A stretch of DNA of 64,000 bases from Collimonas antrihumi (GTDB taxonomy: Bacteria > Pseudomonadota > Gammaproteobacteria > Burkholderiales > Burkholderiaceae_D). How positions within the stretch are numbered: the first letter of the stretch is position 1; every line of letters begins with the position of its first letter. The DNA lies in NCBI RefSeq assembly GCF_018304965.1, contig NZ_JAGQED010000019.1, positions 23,728-87,727 of the forward strand, given 5' to 3'. The position numbers and the translations under genes were made by a program. Below the pieces are notes generated by a model. The model made no database searches. It worked only from the letters and a program-made list of their open reading frames with translations, and was not told the origin of the DNA. Below, in pieces: positions 8,743 through 17,459 of the stretch.

Positions 8743-11244
8743 ATGGCATCAAGTCTATGGTTTGCCGTCGCTTGCGGCATCATTGCCGTCATCTATGGGC
8801 TAGTCTCCCGCAGCTGGATATTGAAGCAGGACCCCGGGAACGCACGCATGCAGGAAATTGCTGCCGCGATCCAGCAAGGGGCTGCTGCCTACCTGGCGCG
8901 CCAGTACCGCACCATTGCCATGGTTGGCGTGGTGCTGTTCATTGTTATCGCGATACTGCCTGGACTTGGTTTGATCACCGCCGCCGGCTTCCTGATCGGC
9001 GCCGTGCTGTCGGGGGCTTGCGGCTTCATCGGCATGAATGTCTCGGTGCGCGCCAATGTGCGTACGGCGCAGGCTGCGACCAAAGGCATGGGGCCGGCGC
9101 TTGACGTCGCTTTCCGCGGCGGGGCGATCACCGGCATGCTGGTAGTCGGGCTGGGTCTGCTGGGCGTGACCTTGTTCTTTTTGTGGCTGCTGGCGTTTTC
9201 CGTTCCTGTCGGGCATTCGGTAGTGTCGCTGCACGATATCATCCGGCCTTTGATCGGACTGGCTTTCGGCGCTTCCCTGATTTCCATTTTCGCGCGTCTC
9301 GGCGGCGGCATCTTTACCAAGGGGGCCGATGTCGGCGCCGATCTGGTAGGTAAAGTGGAAGCCGGCATTCCCGAGGACGATCCGCGCAATCCCGCAGTGA
9401 TCGCCGATAACGTCGGCGACAACGTCGGCGATTGCGCCGGCATGGCGGCTGACCTGTTTGAAACCTACGTGGTGACCTTGATCGCTACCATGTTGTTAGG
9501 TTCTTTGCTGATCCATGGCGCTGAACTGCAAGCGGTGTTGTATCCGCTGGCCTTGGGCGGAGTATCGATCCTGGCCTCTATCGTCGGCTGCTCCATGGTC
9601 AAGGCCAAGCCTGGCAAGAAAATCATGTCGGCGCTGTATACCGGACTGTGGTGGGCCGCGATCCTGAGCCTGCTCGGGTTTGTGGTGGTCACCTGGCTGA
9701 TCCTGCCGGAGCCGATGCGGGTGCCGATGATGGGTTCAGCCCTGATCGGCATCATCCTGACCGGCTTGATGGTGTATATCACCGAGTACTACACCGGCAC
9801 CGATTTCAAACCGGTACGCCACATCGCAGAAGCCTCTACCACCGGCCATGGCACCAATATCATCGCCGGCCTGGGCGTTTCCATGAAATCGACCGCGTAT
9901 CCGGTGCTGGCAGTATGCGTCGCCATCCTGGCTTCCTACTGGCTGGGCGGCCTGTACGGCATCGCGATTGCCGCTACCGCCATGCTGTCGATGGCTGGCA
10001 TCATTGTCGCGCTGGATGCCTACGGCCCGATTACCGATAACGCCGGCGGCATTGCCGAGATGTCGGGTTTGCCTGATTCGGTGCGCGCAATTACCGATCC
10101 GCTGGACGCAGTCGGCAACACCACCAAGGCGGTCACCAAGGGCTACGCCATCGGCTCGGCCGGTTTGGCGGCGTTGGTCCTGTTTGCCGATTACACCCAC
10201 GCGCTGGATTCGGTAGGCAAAAGCACGGTATTCGATTTGTCCAACCCGCTGGTGATCGTCGGCTTGTTCATCGGTGGCCTGATTCCTTACCTGTTCGGCG
10301 CCATGGCGATGGAAGCGGTTGGCCGCGCAGCGGGTGCGGTGGTGGTCGAAGTGCGGCGCCAGTTCCGCGACATCAAAGGCATCATGGATGGCACCGGCAA
10401 GCCGGAGTACGACAAGGCGGTCGACATGCTGACTTCTTCGGCCATCAAGGAAATGATCATCCCGTCGCTGTTGCCGGTAGTGGTGCCGATTCTGGTCGGC
10501 CTGATATTGGGACCGGCGGCGCTGGGCGGCTTATTGATGGGGACCATCGTGACCGGCTTGTTCGTCGCCATCTCGATGACCACCGGCGGCGGCGCCTGGG
10601 ACAACGCCAAGAAATATATCGAGGATGGCAATCACGGCGGCAAAGGTTCGGAAGCGCATAAGGCTGCGGTTACCGGTGATACCGTTGGCGATCCTTACAA
10701 GGATACCGCCGGCCCGGCGGTCAACCCGCTGATCAAGATCATCAATATCGTGGCCTTGTTGCTAGTGCCGTTGCTGCCGGCTTCGGGCATGCAACAGGCA
10801 ACAGGACAGGAAATCTTGCTGATGCCGGTACCGGTAACAACATCGGCAACTGCGGCAGCAACTGCGGCGGCGTCTGCAGAAGCCACTGCCAATGCAAGCA
10901 CGAGCGCTGCCGGCACTGCCGCAGCGGCCTCGTCGCCCGCAGCCATCGTCTATTTTGAATCGGGCAAGGTCGAAGCTCCGGCGGATACCGCCGAAAAATT
11001 GGCGGCCATTGCGGATGCGGCCAAAGCCAGGGCCGATGCGAAAGTGGTGGTCAGCGGCTTCCACGACACCACCGGCGATCCGGCTAAAAACGAGGAAATT
11101 TCCAAGGAACGCGCCAAAAGCGTGAAAGCGATCCTGCTGATCGCCGGCGTAGCCGAAGACGCCATCGTGCTGGAGAAACCGCAGGTGACCACCGGCAGCG
11201 GCGATAACGCACAGGCGCGGCGGGTTGAAGTCAGCGTTCGCTAA
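8743..11244 (+). CDS. hppA: Membrane-bound proton-translocating pyrophosphatase with C-terminal OmpA-like domain
   Basis: An 833-residue protein. Residues 1 to about 690 are a complete membrane pyrophosphatase, an integral pump driven by PPi hydrolysis. The catalytic [23 protein letters not shown] and [21 protein letters not shown] motifs and the second [16 protein letters not shown] motif are present. Lys462 in GNTTKA is the residue that marks potassium-independent, proton-type enzymes. An Ala/Ser/Thr-rich linker follows (about 700-732), then an OmpA-like domain (about 733-833) containing [30 protein letters not shown] and ARRVEVSV. M-PPases have periplasmic C-termini, so the domain would face peptidoglycan. 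GGAGG precedes the ATG. Most family members end after the pump domain. Confidence 0.95.
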   Translation: MASSLWFAVACGIIAVIYGLVSRSWILKQDPGNARMQEIAAAIQQGAAAYLARQYRTIAMVGVVLFIVIAILPGLGLITAAGFLIGAVLSGACGFIGMNVSVRANVRTAQAATKGMGPALDVAFRGGAITGMLVVGLGLLGVTLFFLWLLAFSVPVGHSVVSLHDIIRPLIGLAFGASLISIFARLGGGIFTKGADVGADLVGKVEAGIPEDDPRNPAVIADNVGDNVGDCAGMAADLFETYVVTLIATMLLGSLLIHGAELQAVLYPLALGGVSILASIVGCSMVKAKPGKKIMSALYTGLWWAAILSLLGFVVVTWLILPEPMRVPMMGSALIGIILTGLMVYITEYYTGTDFKPVRHIAEASTTGHGTNIIAGLGVSMKSTAYPVLAVCVAILASYWLGGLYGIAIAATAMLSMAGIIVALDAYGPITDNAGGIAEMSGLPDSVRAITDPLDAVGNTTKAVTKGYAIGSAGLAALVLFADYTHALDSVGKSTVFDLSNPLVIVGLFIGGLIPYLFGAMAMEAVGRAAGAVVVEVRRQFRDIKGIMDGTGKPEYDKAVDMLTSSAIKEMIIPSLLPVVVPILVGLILGPAALGGLLMGTIVTGLFVAISMTTGGGAWDNAKKYIEDGNHGGKGSEAHKAAVTGDTVGDPYKDTAGPAVNPLIKIINIVALLLVPLLPASGMQQATGQEILLMPVPVTTSATAAATAAASAEATANASTSAAGTAAAASSPAAIVYFESGKVEAPADTAEKLAAIADAAKARADAKVVVSGFHDTTGDPAKNEEISKERAKSVKAILLIAGVAEDAIVLEKPQVTTGSGDNAQARRVEVSVR

Positions 11245-11274
11245 CCGTCAGTCGGGGTAACGCAACTGATACGG

Positions 11275-11317
11275 CGAAGTAGCAGGTGCAAGACGCATGC
11301 ATTTGCTACTTCGTTTT
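11275..11317 (+). terminator. Intrinsic terminator after hppA
   Basis: CGAAGTAGCA (11275-11284) pairs perfectly with TGCTACTTCG (11304-11313), followed by TTTTG. It lies 30 bp beyond the hppA stop. Confidence 0.8.
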
Positions 11318-11375
11318 GCGAAAGTATTAAGCCAACTCCACCACAAATTTCTTCTCCCTGTTACTCTTCATAGTC

Positions 11376-12584
11376 ATGGAGACAAAACAGAAAACAGGCC
11401 TCATATTGACCGGCGGTGGTGCGCGCGCGGCTTACCAGGTTGGCGTGATGGATGCAGTAGCATCCATTTTGCGTGAGCAGGGCTGGCCGCCCGAGCAAAA
11501 TCCCTTCGACATCATTTGCGGTACTTCCGCAGGCGCCATCAACGCGACGGCGCTGGCTTGCCGGGTCGAGAATTTCAGTCTCGGCGTGCAAAAGCTGATG
11601 GATGTCTGGGAGCACTTCACGGTGGAGCAGGTATATCGCGCCGATTCCCTGAGTGTGCTGCGTTCCGGCGCACGTTGGTTGTCCCTGCTGTCCTTTGGCT
11701 GGCTGCTGCGCAAATGGCATGCGAACCCGCCCAACTCCCTGCTCGACAATACGCCGCTGATCACCTTGCTGCACCGCTTGCTGGATCTTGAGAAGCTTGA
11801 TGCAGCGCTGGCCAACGGCAGCTTGCAGGCGCTGGCGATTACAGCTTCCTCCTATAGCGGTGGCCAGCACATTACCTTTTACCAGAGTGCTATCGAAATC
11901 CAGGGCTGGACCCGCAGCCAGCGGCGGGCGGTCCGGGATCAGATCGGCGTCGGTCATTTGCTGGCCTCGTCGGCGATTCCTTTCATCTTTCCGGCGATCC
12001 CGATTTACTGCGATGGCCGTCGCGAATTTTTCGGCGACGGTTCGATGCGCCAGCTGGCGCCGATTTCGCCGGCGATTCACCTTGGCGCCAGCAAAGTGAT
12101 GGTGGTAGGCGCCGGGCGTCGCAAGGAGGCGCCGACCGATGCTCCCATGCTCGCCCGTTATCCCAGCCTGGCGCAAATTGCCAGCCATGCCTTGTCCAGT
12201 ATCTTCCTGGATGGACTGGCGGTGGATATCGAACGTCTGGAGCGTATCAACCACACACTGTCTTTCTTGACGGAGGAGCAACGCCAGCTCACACCGCTGA
12301 AGCCGGTGGAAATGCTGATTATTTCGCCTTCGGAACAAATTGATGATATTGCCCCTAAGCATTTTTCAAGCCTGCCTCTGCCGATCCGCACCTTGCTCGG
12401 TGGCTTGGGTGCGACCGATATGCACGGCGGCGGCCTCGCGTCTTATCTGTTATTCGAATCCGGCTATACGCGCGAGCTGATTCGCATGGGGCAGAAAGAT
12501 ACGCTGGCACGGCGCGACGAGGTGGCCGATTTTTTTGGCCCCAGCCCGGTTTCCGCCTTTGGGGAAGAGGGGCAGAACTTGTGA
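11376..12584 (+). CDS. Patatin-like phospholipase
   Basis: A 402-residue patatin-domain lipid acyl hydrolase. The oxyanion-hole motif GGGARAAYQ is at residues 13-21. The nucleophile Ser51 is in GTSAG (49-53), and the catalytic Asp is in FFGDGSMRQLAP. No signal peptide is seen, so it probably acts in the cytoplasm or on the inner membrane. It is a single gene downstream of the hppA terminator and upstream of a 13-bp repeat array. Its substrate and physiological role cannot be deduced from the sequence. Confidence 0.88.
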   Translation: METKQKTGLILTGGGARAAYQVGVMDAVASILREQGWPPEQNPFDIICGTSAGAINATALACRVENFSLGVQKLMDVWEHFTVEQVYRADSLSVLRSGARWLSLLSFGWLLRKWHANPPNSLLDNTPLITLLHRLLDLEKLDAALANGSLQALAITASSYSGGQHITFYQSAIEIQGWTRSQRRAVRDQIGVGHLLASSAIPFIFPAIPIYCDGRREFFGDGSMRQLAPISPAIHLGASKVMVVGAGRRKEAPTDAPMLARYPSLAQIASHALSSIFLDGLAVDIERLERINHTLSFLTEEQRQLTPLKPVEMLIISPSEQIDDIAPKHFSSLPLPIRTLLGGLGATDMHGGGLASYLLFESGYTRELIRMGQKDTLARRDEVADFFGPSPVSAFGEEGQNL

Positions 12585-12594
12585 TTGGGTAATG

Positions 12595-12685
12595 TTGTCA
12601 AATCAGGTTGTCAAATTGGATTGCCAAATAATATTGTCAAATAATATTGTCAAATAATATTGTCAAATAATATTGTCAAATATTG
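12595..12685. repeat. Seven tandem copies of a 13-bp repeat
   Basis: Seven units in phase, consensus TTGTCAAATAATA, fill 91 bp starting 10 bp after the patatin stop codon. Units 3-6 are nearly identical and the outer ones diverged, as expected for slippage-driven expansion. The array is AT-rich and lies in the gap before the RNase gene. Confidence 0.92.
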
Positions 12686-12774
12686 CAACACTAGAAGCCG
12701 GGGCAAGGATACGGGTTGATTCGTTTTCATCAACACGTTACCCTACGGTATCAGAACCATAAAATATTAAATTT

Positions 12775-13197
12775 ATGAAAAGCCAGGCAACCCGGCATCA
12801 TTTCCTTGGTCTAAGTTCCGATTTCGCCGCCGCCATGCTGCGTAACGGGATGCTGTTGCTGCTTGGTTTGCTGCTGTCATTTCAGGTTTTCGCCCGAGAA
12901 TCGTTGCAGCAGGACGTGATTTCGGTAAATCAATTGCCGCAGGAAGCGCAGGCGACATTGACGTTAATTAAGCAAGGCGGGCCGTTTCCGTATGCCAAAG
13001 ATGGTTTGACATTTGGCAATTATGAAGGGATGCTGCCCAAGCAACGGCGTGGGTATTATCACGAATTTACGGTAAAGACCCCGTATGCCCGCAATCGTGG
13101 CGCACGCCGGATCATTGCTGGCGGTAATCCCCAGACTTCTGGCGAATATTATTATACTGATAATCATTATCAAACTTTCAGACGCATTCAGGAGTGA
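12775..13197 (+). CDS. Secreted guanyl-specific ribonuclease, barnase/RNase Sa family
   Basis: A 140-residue protein with an N-terminal export signal (hydrophobic MLLLLGLLLSFQVFA, residues about 26-40, likely cut after VFA) and a microbial RNase domain. The catalytic pattern is intact: GPFPYAKDGLTFGNYEGMLP, the Glu in YYHEFTV, the Arg pair in RGARRIIAGG, and the His in YTDNHYQTF. It should cleave RNA after guanine outside the cytoplasm. The ATG at 12775 or the ATG at 12835 may start the protein; neither has a clear Shine-Dalgarno. The next gene encodes a barstar-type inhibitor, so the two form an enzyme-inhibitor pair. Confidence 0.87.
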   Translation: MKSQATRHHFLGLSSDFAAAMLRNGMLLLLGLLLSFQVFARESLQQDVISVNQLPQEAQATLTLIKQGGPFPYAKDGLTFGNYEGMLPKQRRGYYHEFTVKTPYARNRGARRIIAGGNPQTSGEYYYTDNHYQTFRRIQE

Positions 13198-13264
13198 CTG
13201 AAGCGAGCGAATGACATACACATAACAACAGCAATCCATCATCATTGCTCTAGCTGAGGGAAAA

Positions 13265-13663
13265 ATGAGTTTGTTTAAAACCGTACCGCCAAATGTTGTG
13301 CAGTCCATCCGCGCCTTCCGTGTGACCGATCTGCAGGCGGAGGCCAATCGACTCGGGCAACATTTCCTGTATGCTTATTGCGCAGAGGCAACGACTAAAC
13401 AACAAGTGCTGGCGAATATCGCCCACGCCTTCCATTTTCCCAAGCACTTTGGCAAGAATTTCGATGCACTGGCCGATTGCCTGACTGATCTTGCCCACAA
13501 ATCCGGCCCGCAGCCAGGTTTCATCGTGGTCATTGAACAATTGCCGAATACGCCCAAGTTCGATAAAGAAGCACGGGAAACCTTGCTCGACGTATTCCGC
13601 GACAGCGCGGATTTCTGGGCTGACAAGAAAGTAGCGTTCCGCGTTTTTTACTCATTCCAATAG
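13265..13663 (+). CDS. Barstar-family ribonuclease inhibitor
   Basis: A 132-residue cytoplasmic protein of the barstar fold. It has no signal peptide and contains the hallmark FHFPKHFGKNFDALADCLTDL followed by a hydrophobic strand (GFIVVIEQL). Such proteins plug the active site of barnase-type RNases and protect the producing cell. GAGGG lies 4 bp before the ATG. It is 67 bp downstream of the RNase gene on the same strand, which supports cotranscription and partnership. Confidence 0.9.
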   Translation: MSLFKTVPPNVVQSIRAFRVTDLQAEANRLGQHFLYAYCAEATTKQQVLANIAHAFHFPKHFGKNFDALADCLTDLAHKSGPQPGFIVVIEQLPNTPKFDKEARETLLDVFRDSADFWADKKVAFRVFYSFQ

Positions 13664-13710
13664 CAACAGCGGCAATGTCGGCTTACCTGGCAGGGCGGGC
13701 AAGCTGGCTT

Positions 13711-13737
13711 AACTGTTTTAACTGTTTTAACTGTTTT
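13711..13737. repeat. Three tandem 9-bp repeats
   Basis: AACTGTTTT is repeated three times exactly, followed by a degenerate fourth unit and a T-run, between the barstar gene and purN. Confidence 0.8.
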
Positions 13738-13889
13738 AATTGCTTCAACTTTTTTTTTGTTGTAAAGCGAGCCGCTTTCTCGTCTGTTTCCGGTTCTTTC
13801 CGGCAAAACCACGCGATATTGTCTGCAATTTTGATAATTAGCCACCCTGTTTGCTCAAAAACAGCAGTGCAACGGGTACAATGCGCGCC

Positions 13890-14495
13890 ATGAGAAGCAT
13901 TGTTATCCTGATTTCCGGGCGTGGCAGCAACATGCAAGCCATCGTCCGCGCCGCTCAAACCGAACAATGGTCTGCCAGAATCGCCGCGATCATCAGCAGC
14001 AAGGCCGACGCCGAAGGTTTGAAATTTGCTGCTGCTCAAGGTATTCCCACGGCAGTAGTAGCGAATAAAGACTATCCTGATCGTGCACAGTTCGACGCCG
14101 CCTTACGCATCGCGATCGATGGTTTTTCCCCTGATCTGGTCGTGCTGGCGGGTTTCATGCGTATTTTGACAGCGCCGTTCGTAGAGCATTATGCCGGCCG
14201 CATGTTGAATATCCATCCCTCGTTGCTGCCGAGTTTTCCGGGAATGGCGACCCACAGGCAGGCATTGGAAGCCGGCGTCAAGGTACATGGCGCCACCGTC
14301 CATTTCGTCACGGCGAAGCTGGACCACGGCCCGATCGTAGCGCAGGCCACGGTGCCGGTGCTGGAAAACGATACCGAACAGTCGCTAGAGCAGCGAGTGC
14401 TGATTGAAGAGCATCAACTATATCCACGTGCAGTGCGCTGGTTTGTCGAAGATCGATTGAGTATCGAAGACGGCCGAGTGCGTAACAGTGCATGA
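13890..14495 (+). CDS. purN: Phosphoribosylglycinamide formyltransferase
   Basis: PurN transfers formyl from 10-formyl-THF to GAR in de novo purine synthesis. The GRGSNMQAIV phosphate-binding loop opens the 201-residue protein. The catalytic Asn-His pair is in NIHPSLLPSFPG and the Asp in KLDHGPIVAQ. The ATG at 13890 gives MRSIVILISGRGSN; an in-frame ATG at 13881 would add three residues. A TACAAT hexamer at 13877-13882 lies so close that a transcript from it would begin at or near the start codon. Confidence 0.95.
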   Translation: MRSIVILISGRGSNMQAIVRAAQTEQWSARIAAIISSKADAEGLKFAAAQGIPTAVVANKDYPDRAQFDAALRIAIDGFSPDLVVLAGFMRILTAPFVEHYAGRMLNIHPSLLPSFPGMATHRQALEAGVKVHGATVHFVTAKLDHGPIVAQATVPVLENDTEQSLEQRVLIEEHQLYPRAVRWFVEDRLSIEDGRVRNSA

Positions 14496-14590
14496 CATTG
14501 CAACTTCGCGCGAACGCTATTTCGATCGTTTGCTCTGGCTAGCCCGAGAGCACGATCCCCAGTTTAAAAGAATTTTATGAAAGATTTACT

Positions 14591-15844
14591 ATGAGATTGC
14601 CTCCCGCGATCATTGGCCACACCGAAGAAGTCCTGCGCGAAATCCTACGTTTTACCGGCCCGGCCGACGGCACTTTGTCGCGCTACTTCCGTGATCATCC
14701 GAAGCTGGGTTCGCGTGAACGCGGCGTGGTGGCTGAAGCGGTATATGGCTTGTTGCGTAACAAAGCCATCTACACCAGCTTTGCCGAATCCGGCAACGGC
14801 CCGACCATGCGCCGCATGACCTTGCTGGGCCTGGCCGATGCGGTCAGCATCGAATCCCTGGGCGGCTTGTCGGAAGAAGAAACCGAGTGGCTGAAACGGG
14901 TTGCCGAGATCAACCGCGACCTGATGCCGCCGCTGATGCGTTCCAACCTGCCGCAATGGCTGTTCGACAAGCTGGTGGCGCGTGACGGTGAAGCCGCCAC
15001 CCTGGAACTGGCGCATGCCATGAATCAGCCGGCGCCGCTGGATCTGCGCGTGAATTCGCTCAAGGCCAATCGCGACGAAGTCGTCACCACTTTGGCTGAA
15101 GCGCCGATCTTGTGCGTGCCGACGCCTTATGCACCGCTTGGTTTGCGCGTCATCAAGAAGCCGACCTTGCAAAACCTGCCGCTGTTCAAGAGCGGTGCGA
15201 TCGAAGTGCAAGATGAAGGCAGCCAGCTGCTGGCGCAAATCGTCGGCGCCAAGCGCGGCGAGATGGTGGTCGATTTCTGTGCGGGCGCCGGCGGCAAGAC
15301 GCTGGCCCTGGGCGCGACCATGCGCAATACCGGCCGCTTGTATGCCTTCGACGTTTCCGAGAAGCGCCTGGCAAAACTCAAGCCGCGTATGGCGCGCAGC
15401 GGTTTGTCGAATATTCATCCGGTATTGATCGCGCATGAGAATGACGGCAAGGTGAAGCGCCTGGCCGGCAAGATCGATCGCGTGCTGGTCGATGCGCCAT
15501 GTAGCGGCCTCGGCACCTTGCGCCGTAATCCGGACGTCAAATGGCGGCAGACGCCGGAAGCGATTGCCGAAATGAATACCAAGCAAATCGCGATTCTTTC
15601 CAGCGCCGCGCGCCTGGTGAAATCCGGCGGCCGTCTGGTGTACGGTACTTGCAGTTTGCTGGACGAGGAAAACGAAGCGATTGCCGCGCAGTTCCTGGCC
15701 AGCCATGAAGATTTTTCGCTGGTGCCGATGAAGGACGTATTGGCCGAGCAGAAAATTGCGCTGGAGATGGACGACTATCTCAAATTGCTGCCGCACAAGC
15801 ATCAGACCGACGGCTTCTTCGCCGCAGTGTTTGTGCGTAAATAA
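14591..15844 (+). CDS. rsmB: 16S rRNA m5C methyltransferase, RsmB/NOP family
   Basis: A 417-residue S-adenosylmethionine-dependent RNA cytosine-C5 methyltransferase. The N-terminal region (about 1-140) resembles NusB-like RNA-binding domains. The methyltransferase domain has VVDFCAGAGGKTLALG (SAM binding), the catalytic Cys in DAPCSGLGTLRRNPD, and the second Cys in YGTCSLLDEENEA. The last codons and the stop lie within a 13-bp direct repeat. RsmB is the best guess; substrate position is inferred from the family. Confidence 0.88.
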   Translation: MRLPPAIIGHTEEVLREILRFTGPADGTLSRYFRDHPKLGSRERGVVAEAVYGLLRNKAIYTSFAESGNGPTMRRMTLLGLADAVSIESLGGLSEEETEWLKRVAEINRDLMPPLMRSNLPQWLFDKLVARDGEAATLELAHAMNQPAPLDLRVNSLKANRDEVVTTLAEAPILCVPTPYAPLGLRVIKKPTLQNLPLFKSGAIEVQDEGSQLLAQIVGAKRGEMVVDFCAGAGGKTLALGATMRNTGRLYAFDVSEKRLAKLKPRMARSGLSNIHPVLIAHENDGKVKRLAGKIDRVLVDAPCSGLGTLRRNPDVKWRQTPEAIAEMNTKQIAILSSAARLVKSGGRLVYGTCSLLDEENEAIAAQFLASHEDFSLVPMKDVLAEQKIALEMDDYLKLLPHKHQTDGFFAAVFVRK

Positions 15845-15871
15845 TTTACGTAAATAATTTACGTAAATAAG
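15836..15871. repeat. 13-bp direct repeat spanning the rsmB stop codon
   Basis: CGTAAATAATTTA occurs twice exactly (15836-15848, 15849-15861), followed by a partial third copy. The first copy contains the rsmB stop codon, so the end of the gene was duplicated downstream. Confidence 0.85.
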
Positions 15872-15921
15872 CAAGCGGTTTGCCCACCTGACTGCCGGGA
15901 CGTTACGCTGTATTCAAAACG

Positions 15922-17322
15922 ATGCCAGATTTCATCAATGACCTGTTGAACGACTTGCTGAGCAACCTGCGGGCGCCGGGTTTGCTGGCGCAAGTCGGTT
16001 TGCTGGTGGCATGTATCGGCCTGGGCTGGTTGCTGGCCCGCCTGCTGCGCCGTACTTTCAACCTCAACCCCGCCCAGCCGCCGGCGATGCAGATCGGGCT
16101 GGTCAGCTTCGTCAAGGTCTTGACGCCCGTCATTACCTTGCTGTTGCTGGTGCTGGTCAAGCTGGCCCTGCAAAAATGGCATCAGCCGGTGAATGTCATG
16201 CGGCTGATGGTTCCGCTGGTAGCTTCGCTGGCGCTGATGCGTTTTGTGTTCTATGTCCTGCGCCGGATTTTTGCGCGCAATAGCGGCGTCGGCACTTTCC
16301 TCCTGTTGTTTGAAAAAAGCTTCGGCGCGCTGGTCTGGATCGGCTTGCTGCTCTATATCACCGGCTGGTGGCCGGATCTGTTCGGTTACCTGGATAGCAC
16401 GGTGCTGCCGATCGGCCGCTATCAGGTTTCGCTGCTGGCAATCTTGCAAGCACTGATCTCGGTGCTGGTGACGCTGGTGATCGCATTGTGGGCCGGCGCT
16501 ACGCTGGAAGAGCGCCTGATGCGGGTCAACACCATGCATTCCTCGATCCGCACCGTGGTAGCGCGCATGGCGCGTGCCTTCCTGATCCTGGTCGCGGTAT
16601 TGGTCAGTTTGTCGCTGGTCGGCATCGATCTGACTGTGTTATCGGTCTTCGGCGGCGCACTGGGTGTGGCGCTGGGTCTTGGTTTACAGAAAATCGCCAG
16701 CAGTTATGTATCAGGCTTCGTGATTTTGCTGGAACGCAGCCTGGCGATCGGCGATATGGTCGGCGTCAGCACCTTTTATGGCAAGGTGGTCCAGATCAAC
16801 AGCCGCTATACCGTGTTGCAAGGGCTGGACGGAATCGATACGGTGGTGCCGAATGAAATTTTCATGATCAATTCGGTGCAGAACTATTCGCTGACCAACC
16901 GGATCCTGCGTTTGTCGACACAGGTGATGATTGAACATCGGGATGATGTCGAAAGTGTATTGTTGTTGTTAGAGCAAGCAGTAGTCGAGGTTAACCGTGT
17001 TTCGCAGGAAACCTTGCCGCAAGCATTGCTTCTGAAGATAGGCCCGGATGGGCTAGAGCTAGAGGTCGGATTCTGGATCACGGATCCGGAGAACGGTCGC
17101 CTGAATGTGTTGTCTGATGTTAACCGGGCAATCTGGCGGGTGTTGCAAGCCCGTCAAATCAAGATTGCTCAGGTGAAACGAGATATCAAGATAGTGCAAG
17201 CCACGGCAGACGAAGATGGTGATAATGTGATGTTGCAAAATAGCAACTTCAAGGTCGATACACAACACGGTTTGCAATTAGATGGCCAACAAGATGCGCC
17301 AAAACCTCGAAAGAGCGAATAA
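15922..17322 (+). CDS. MscS-family mechanosensitive ion channel
   Basis: A 466-residue inner-membrane channel. Several hydrophobic helices occupy about residues 15-240. They are followed by the pore helix and MscS core: GALGVALGLGLQKIASSYVSGFVILLERSLAIGDMV. The cytoplasmic beta domain includes VVPNEIFMINSVQNYSL. Such channels open on hypo-osmotic shock to release solutes. The extended N-terminal membrane region sets it apart from the short E. coli MscS (286 residues). The C-terminus is charged and probably disordered. Confidence 0.9.
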   Translation: MPDFINDLLNDLLSNLRAPGLLAQVGLLVACIGLGWLLARLLRRTFNLNPAQPPAMQIGLVSFVKVLTPVITLLLLVLVKLALQKWHQPVNVMRLMVPLVASLALMRFVFYVLRRIFARNSGVGTFLLLFEKSFGALVWIGLLLYITGWWPDLFGYLDSTVLPIGRYQVSLLAILQALISVLVTLVIALWAGATLEERLMRVNTMHSSIRTVVARMARAFLILVAVLVSLSLVGIDLTVLSVFGGALGVALGLGLQKIASSYVSGFVILLERSLAIGDMVGVSTFYGKVVQINSRYTVLQGLDGIDTVVPNEIFMINSVQNYSLTNRILRLSTQVMIEHRDDVESVLLLLEQAVVEVNRVSQETLPQALLLKIGPDGLELEVGFWITDPENGRLNVLSDVNRAIWRVLQARQIKIAQVKRDIKIVQATADEDGDNVMLQNSNFKVDTQHGLQLDGQQDAPKPRKSE

Positions 17323-17459
17323 TAAGGGTACAATTGCACTCGAAATTCGGGTAACTGTTCGGTAACTACCCGTCAACGTGCTGGTATCTTACTCACATTT
17401 CACCCGTATCTCACCGTAAAGCAAGTAGTAGCATCATCTATACACATGGAGTACACATA

